Assembly (NCBI GenBank): GCA_937967685.1
Contig: CALBTX010000193.1
Coordinates: forward strand, 1 to 6,586
DNA length: 6,586 bases
From: an uncultured Bacillaceae bacterium
GTDB lineage: Bacteria > Bacillota > Bacilli > Caldalkalibacillales > Caldalkalibacillaceae
Direction: 5' to 3'
Shown: in pieces, positions 5,323 to 6,586 of the stretch
Numbering within the stretch: the stretch's first letter is position 1
How the letters are laid out: each line of letters begins with the position of its first letter
Translations under genes and position numbers: made by a program
The notes under the pieces: generated by a model
Databases searched by the model: none
What the model was told of the DNA's origin: nothing
What the model saw: only the letters and a program-made list of their open reading frames with translations

Positions 5323-6586
5323 GTGCCGACATTTGCGAATTCAACAAAGTTATATGAGACCTCTCAAAATTATCTGGCAGCAGGCGTATCCAGCAACCTC
5401 AGGCTGGCGATGAAACCGGTGCCCATATTTGTGAAAGAGGCTGAAGGTTCACGTATGGTTGATGTGGACGGTCAGACATACATTGATTATATTTTGGCCT
5501 ACGGACCGCAAATTTTGGGCCATTCTCACCCGGTCATTGTCGAGGCGGTCACCCGCCAGGTCCAAAGAGGGCAAACTTACGGTGCGCAGCACGAGGGGGA
5601 AATTGAGCTGGCCGAACTCATTACCCGCTATGTCCCCTGCGCTGAACGTGTCAGTTTCAGCAGCACTGGTTCGGAAGCCGTCCAACTGGCTCTAAGGTTG
5701 TCCAGAGCATACACCGGCCGTCAAAAAATCATCCGATTTGACGGTCACTTTCACGGATGGATGGATACCATTTCAACCGCATTTACAAGCGGTGCGGACA
5801 AAGCGAAATATGACCAGCCGGAGGTGAGGCCGGCCACCGCCGGACAGAGTGAAAATGCTTTGCGGGATTTGATCGTTTTGCCTTGGAATGACTTGCAGGC
5901 GCTGGAACGTGTGTTGGCAGAAGAAGGTGATACCATTGCAGGCATTATTACGGAACCGATCATGTGTAACAATGGCTGTATCCCGCCCCGGCCCGGATAT
6001 TTAGAAAGATTAAGAGAGTTGGCCACCCATTACGGCATCGTTTTAATATTTGATGAAGTGATTACCGGGTTTCGTTTAGGTTTGGGAGGAGCCCAAGAGA
6101 AACTGAACGTGATCCCCGATCTAGTCACTTTGGGAAAAGCCGTTGCCGGCGGTTTGCCGTTAAGTGTTGTCGGAGGCAAAAAAGAAATCATGGATTTGGT
6201 GGCCACGAATCAGGTCTTTCATATGGGCACGTTAAACGGCAATCCTTTGTCTGTGTCAGCGGCGATCGCTTCCATCAACTATTTGGCGCAAGACAACGGT
6301 CAAATGTATGAACAGTTGGCAGCATTAACTGACAGACTGACCTCAGGCATGCGAATGCTGGCTGAACAATATGATTTGCCATTACGGATTCATCAGCATG
6401 GCCCTGTCTTCCATACCATGTTTGCCAGGGGGCAGGTTGATCAATTCTATCAATTCCAACAAAGAGACGTCTCCTTATTCAATCAATTGGCTCAGCGATT
6501 ATTGGAAGAAGGCATCGCTGTCAGACCGAGCGGTTTATGGTATGTTTCAACCGCTCACACGGCTGAAGATATAGATGAAACATTGG
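5323..6586 (+). CDS. Class III PLP aminotransferase, glutamate-1-semialdehyde-aminomutase-like (3' end cut by window)
   Basis: An open frame of 421 codons from GTG 5323 to the window edge with no stop; the family is about 430 residues, so little is missing. It shows the fold-type I class III pattern: GVSSNLR (21-27, aligning with the GSAM carboxylate-binding loop GVNSPVR), DVDGQTYIDY (47-56), ILGHSHP (64-70), phosphate-binding STGSEA (114-119), GHFHGW (141-146), FDEVITGFR (243-251, Asp244 facing the pyridine nitrogen), TLGKAVAGGLP (269-279) with the PLP lysine Lys272, and TLNGNPLS (303-310). It is GSAM-like, but the segment after GHFHGW lacks the HemL gating sequence GSGVATLGLPDSPGVP and has instead a longer loop (about 155-185). 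Together with its catabolic setting this argues for an amino-acid or beta-amino-acid transaminase, not heme synthesis. It is second in the cre-controlled operon. Confidence 0.9.
   Translation, partial: MPTFANSTKLYETSQNYLAAGVSSNLRLAMKPVPIFVKEAEGSRMVDVDGQTYIDYILAYGPQILGHSHPVIVEAVTRQVQRGQTYGAQHEGEIELAELITRYVPCAERVSFSSTGSEAVQLALRLSRAYTGRQKIIRFDGHFHGWMDTISTAFTSGADKAKYDQPEVRPATAGQSENALRDLIVLPWNDLQALERVLAEEGDTIAGIITEPIMCNNGCIPPRPGYLERLRELATHYGIVLIFDEVITGFRLGLGGAQEKLNVIPDLVTLGKAVAGGLPLSVVGGKKEIMDLVATNQVFHMGTLNGNPLSVSAAIASINYLAQDNGQMYEQLAALTDRLTSGMRMLAEQYDLPLRIHQHGPVFHTMFARGQVDQFYQFQQRDVSLFNQLAQRLLEEGIAVRPSGLWYVSTAHTAEDIDETL

Noticed and set aside
5751..6026. Antisense frame inside the aminotransferase
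   Set aside because: The + frame carries conserved class III aminotransferase motifs throughout (STGSEA before it, FDEVITGFR just after); the antisense frame shows no family features.
5323..6586. Calling this gene hemL
   Set aside because: The HemL gating-loop sequence is missing and no other heme biosynthesis gene is present; the neighbours are catabolic.

Overview
The window looks like a piece of a Bacillales (low-to-mid GC Firmicute) chromosome. The support is strong purine-rich Shine-Dalgarno sites before almost every gene (GGGAGGAG, GGGGAGG, AGGGGAGGAG), GTG and TTG starts, two textbook sigma-A promoters (TTGACA, 17 bp, TATATT), a Bacillus-style CcpA cre site and an intrinsic terminator ending in seven T. 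The genus cannot be fixed from this sequence. All genes lie on the + strand. I see no rRNA, tRNA, CRISPR array, insertion sequence or phage gene.

Region 1 (1-3132) is the end of an operon whose promoter is probably left of the window. It holds a 73-aa DUF3311 membrane protein, a sodium:solute symporter (SSS) permease starting 3 bp later, and an acyl-CoA dehydrogenase with glutaryl-CoA-dehydrogenase-like substrate-binding residues. A possible 30-codon ORF overlaps the dehydrogenase stop. A strong rho-independent terminator closes the unit.

Region 2 (3133-4133) is an IclR-family regulator with its own promoter. Its leader of about 147 nt is rich in repeats. The start is best placed at a TTG at 3330, not at the upstream in-frame TTG.

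Region 3 (4134-6586) is a second catabolic operon. Its promoter is overlapped by a near-consensus cre site and followed by a perfect 18-bp palindrome. It drives a dihydrodipicolinate-synthase/N-acetylneuraminate-lyase superfamily enzyme and a class III, glutamate-1-semialdehyde-aminomutase-like PLP aminotransferase. The aminotransferase starts at GTG 5323 and runs off the right edge.

Taken together this resembles a substrate-inducible, catabolite-repressed catabolic locus: uptake (SSS plus DUF3311), transamination, a Schiff-base aldolase or dehydratase, and a CoA-ester oxidation step, with a local IclR regulator between the two operons. The iclR and aldolase promoters have identical -35 and -10 hexamers and share the decamer TTCAGTATAC near their start sites, which suggests common control. 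The substrate cannot be read from the sequence. Neither enzyme of the second operon matches its housekeeping namesake (DapA, HemL) at diagnostic positions, so the pathway may be uncharacterised.
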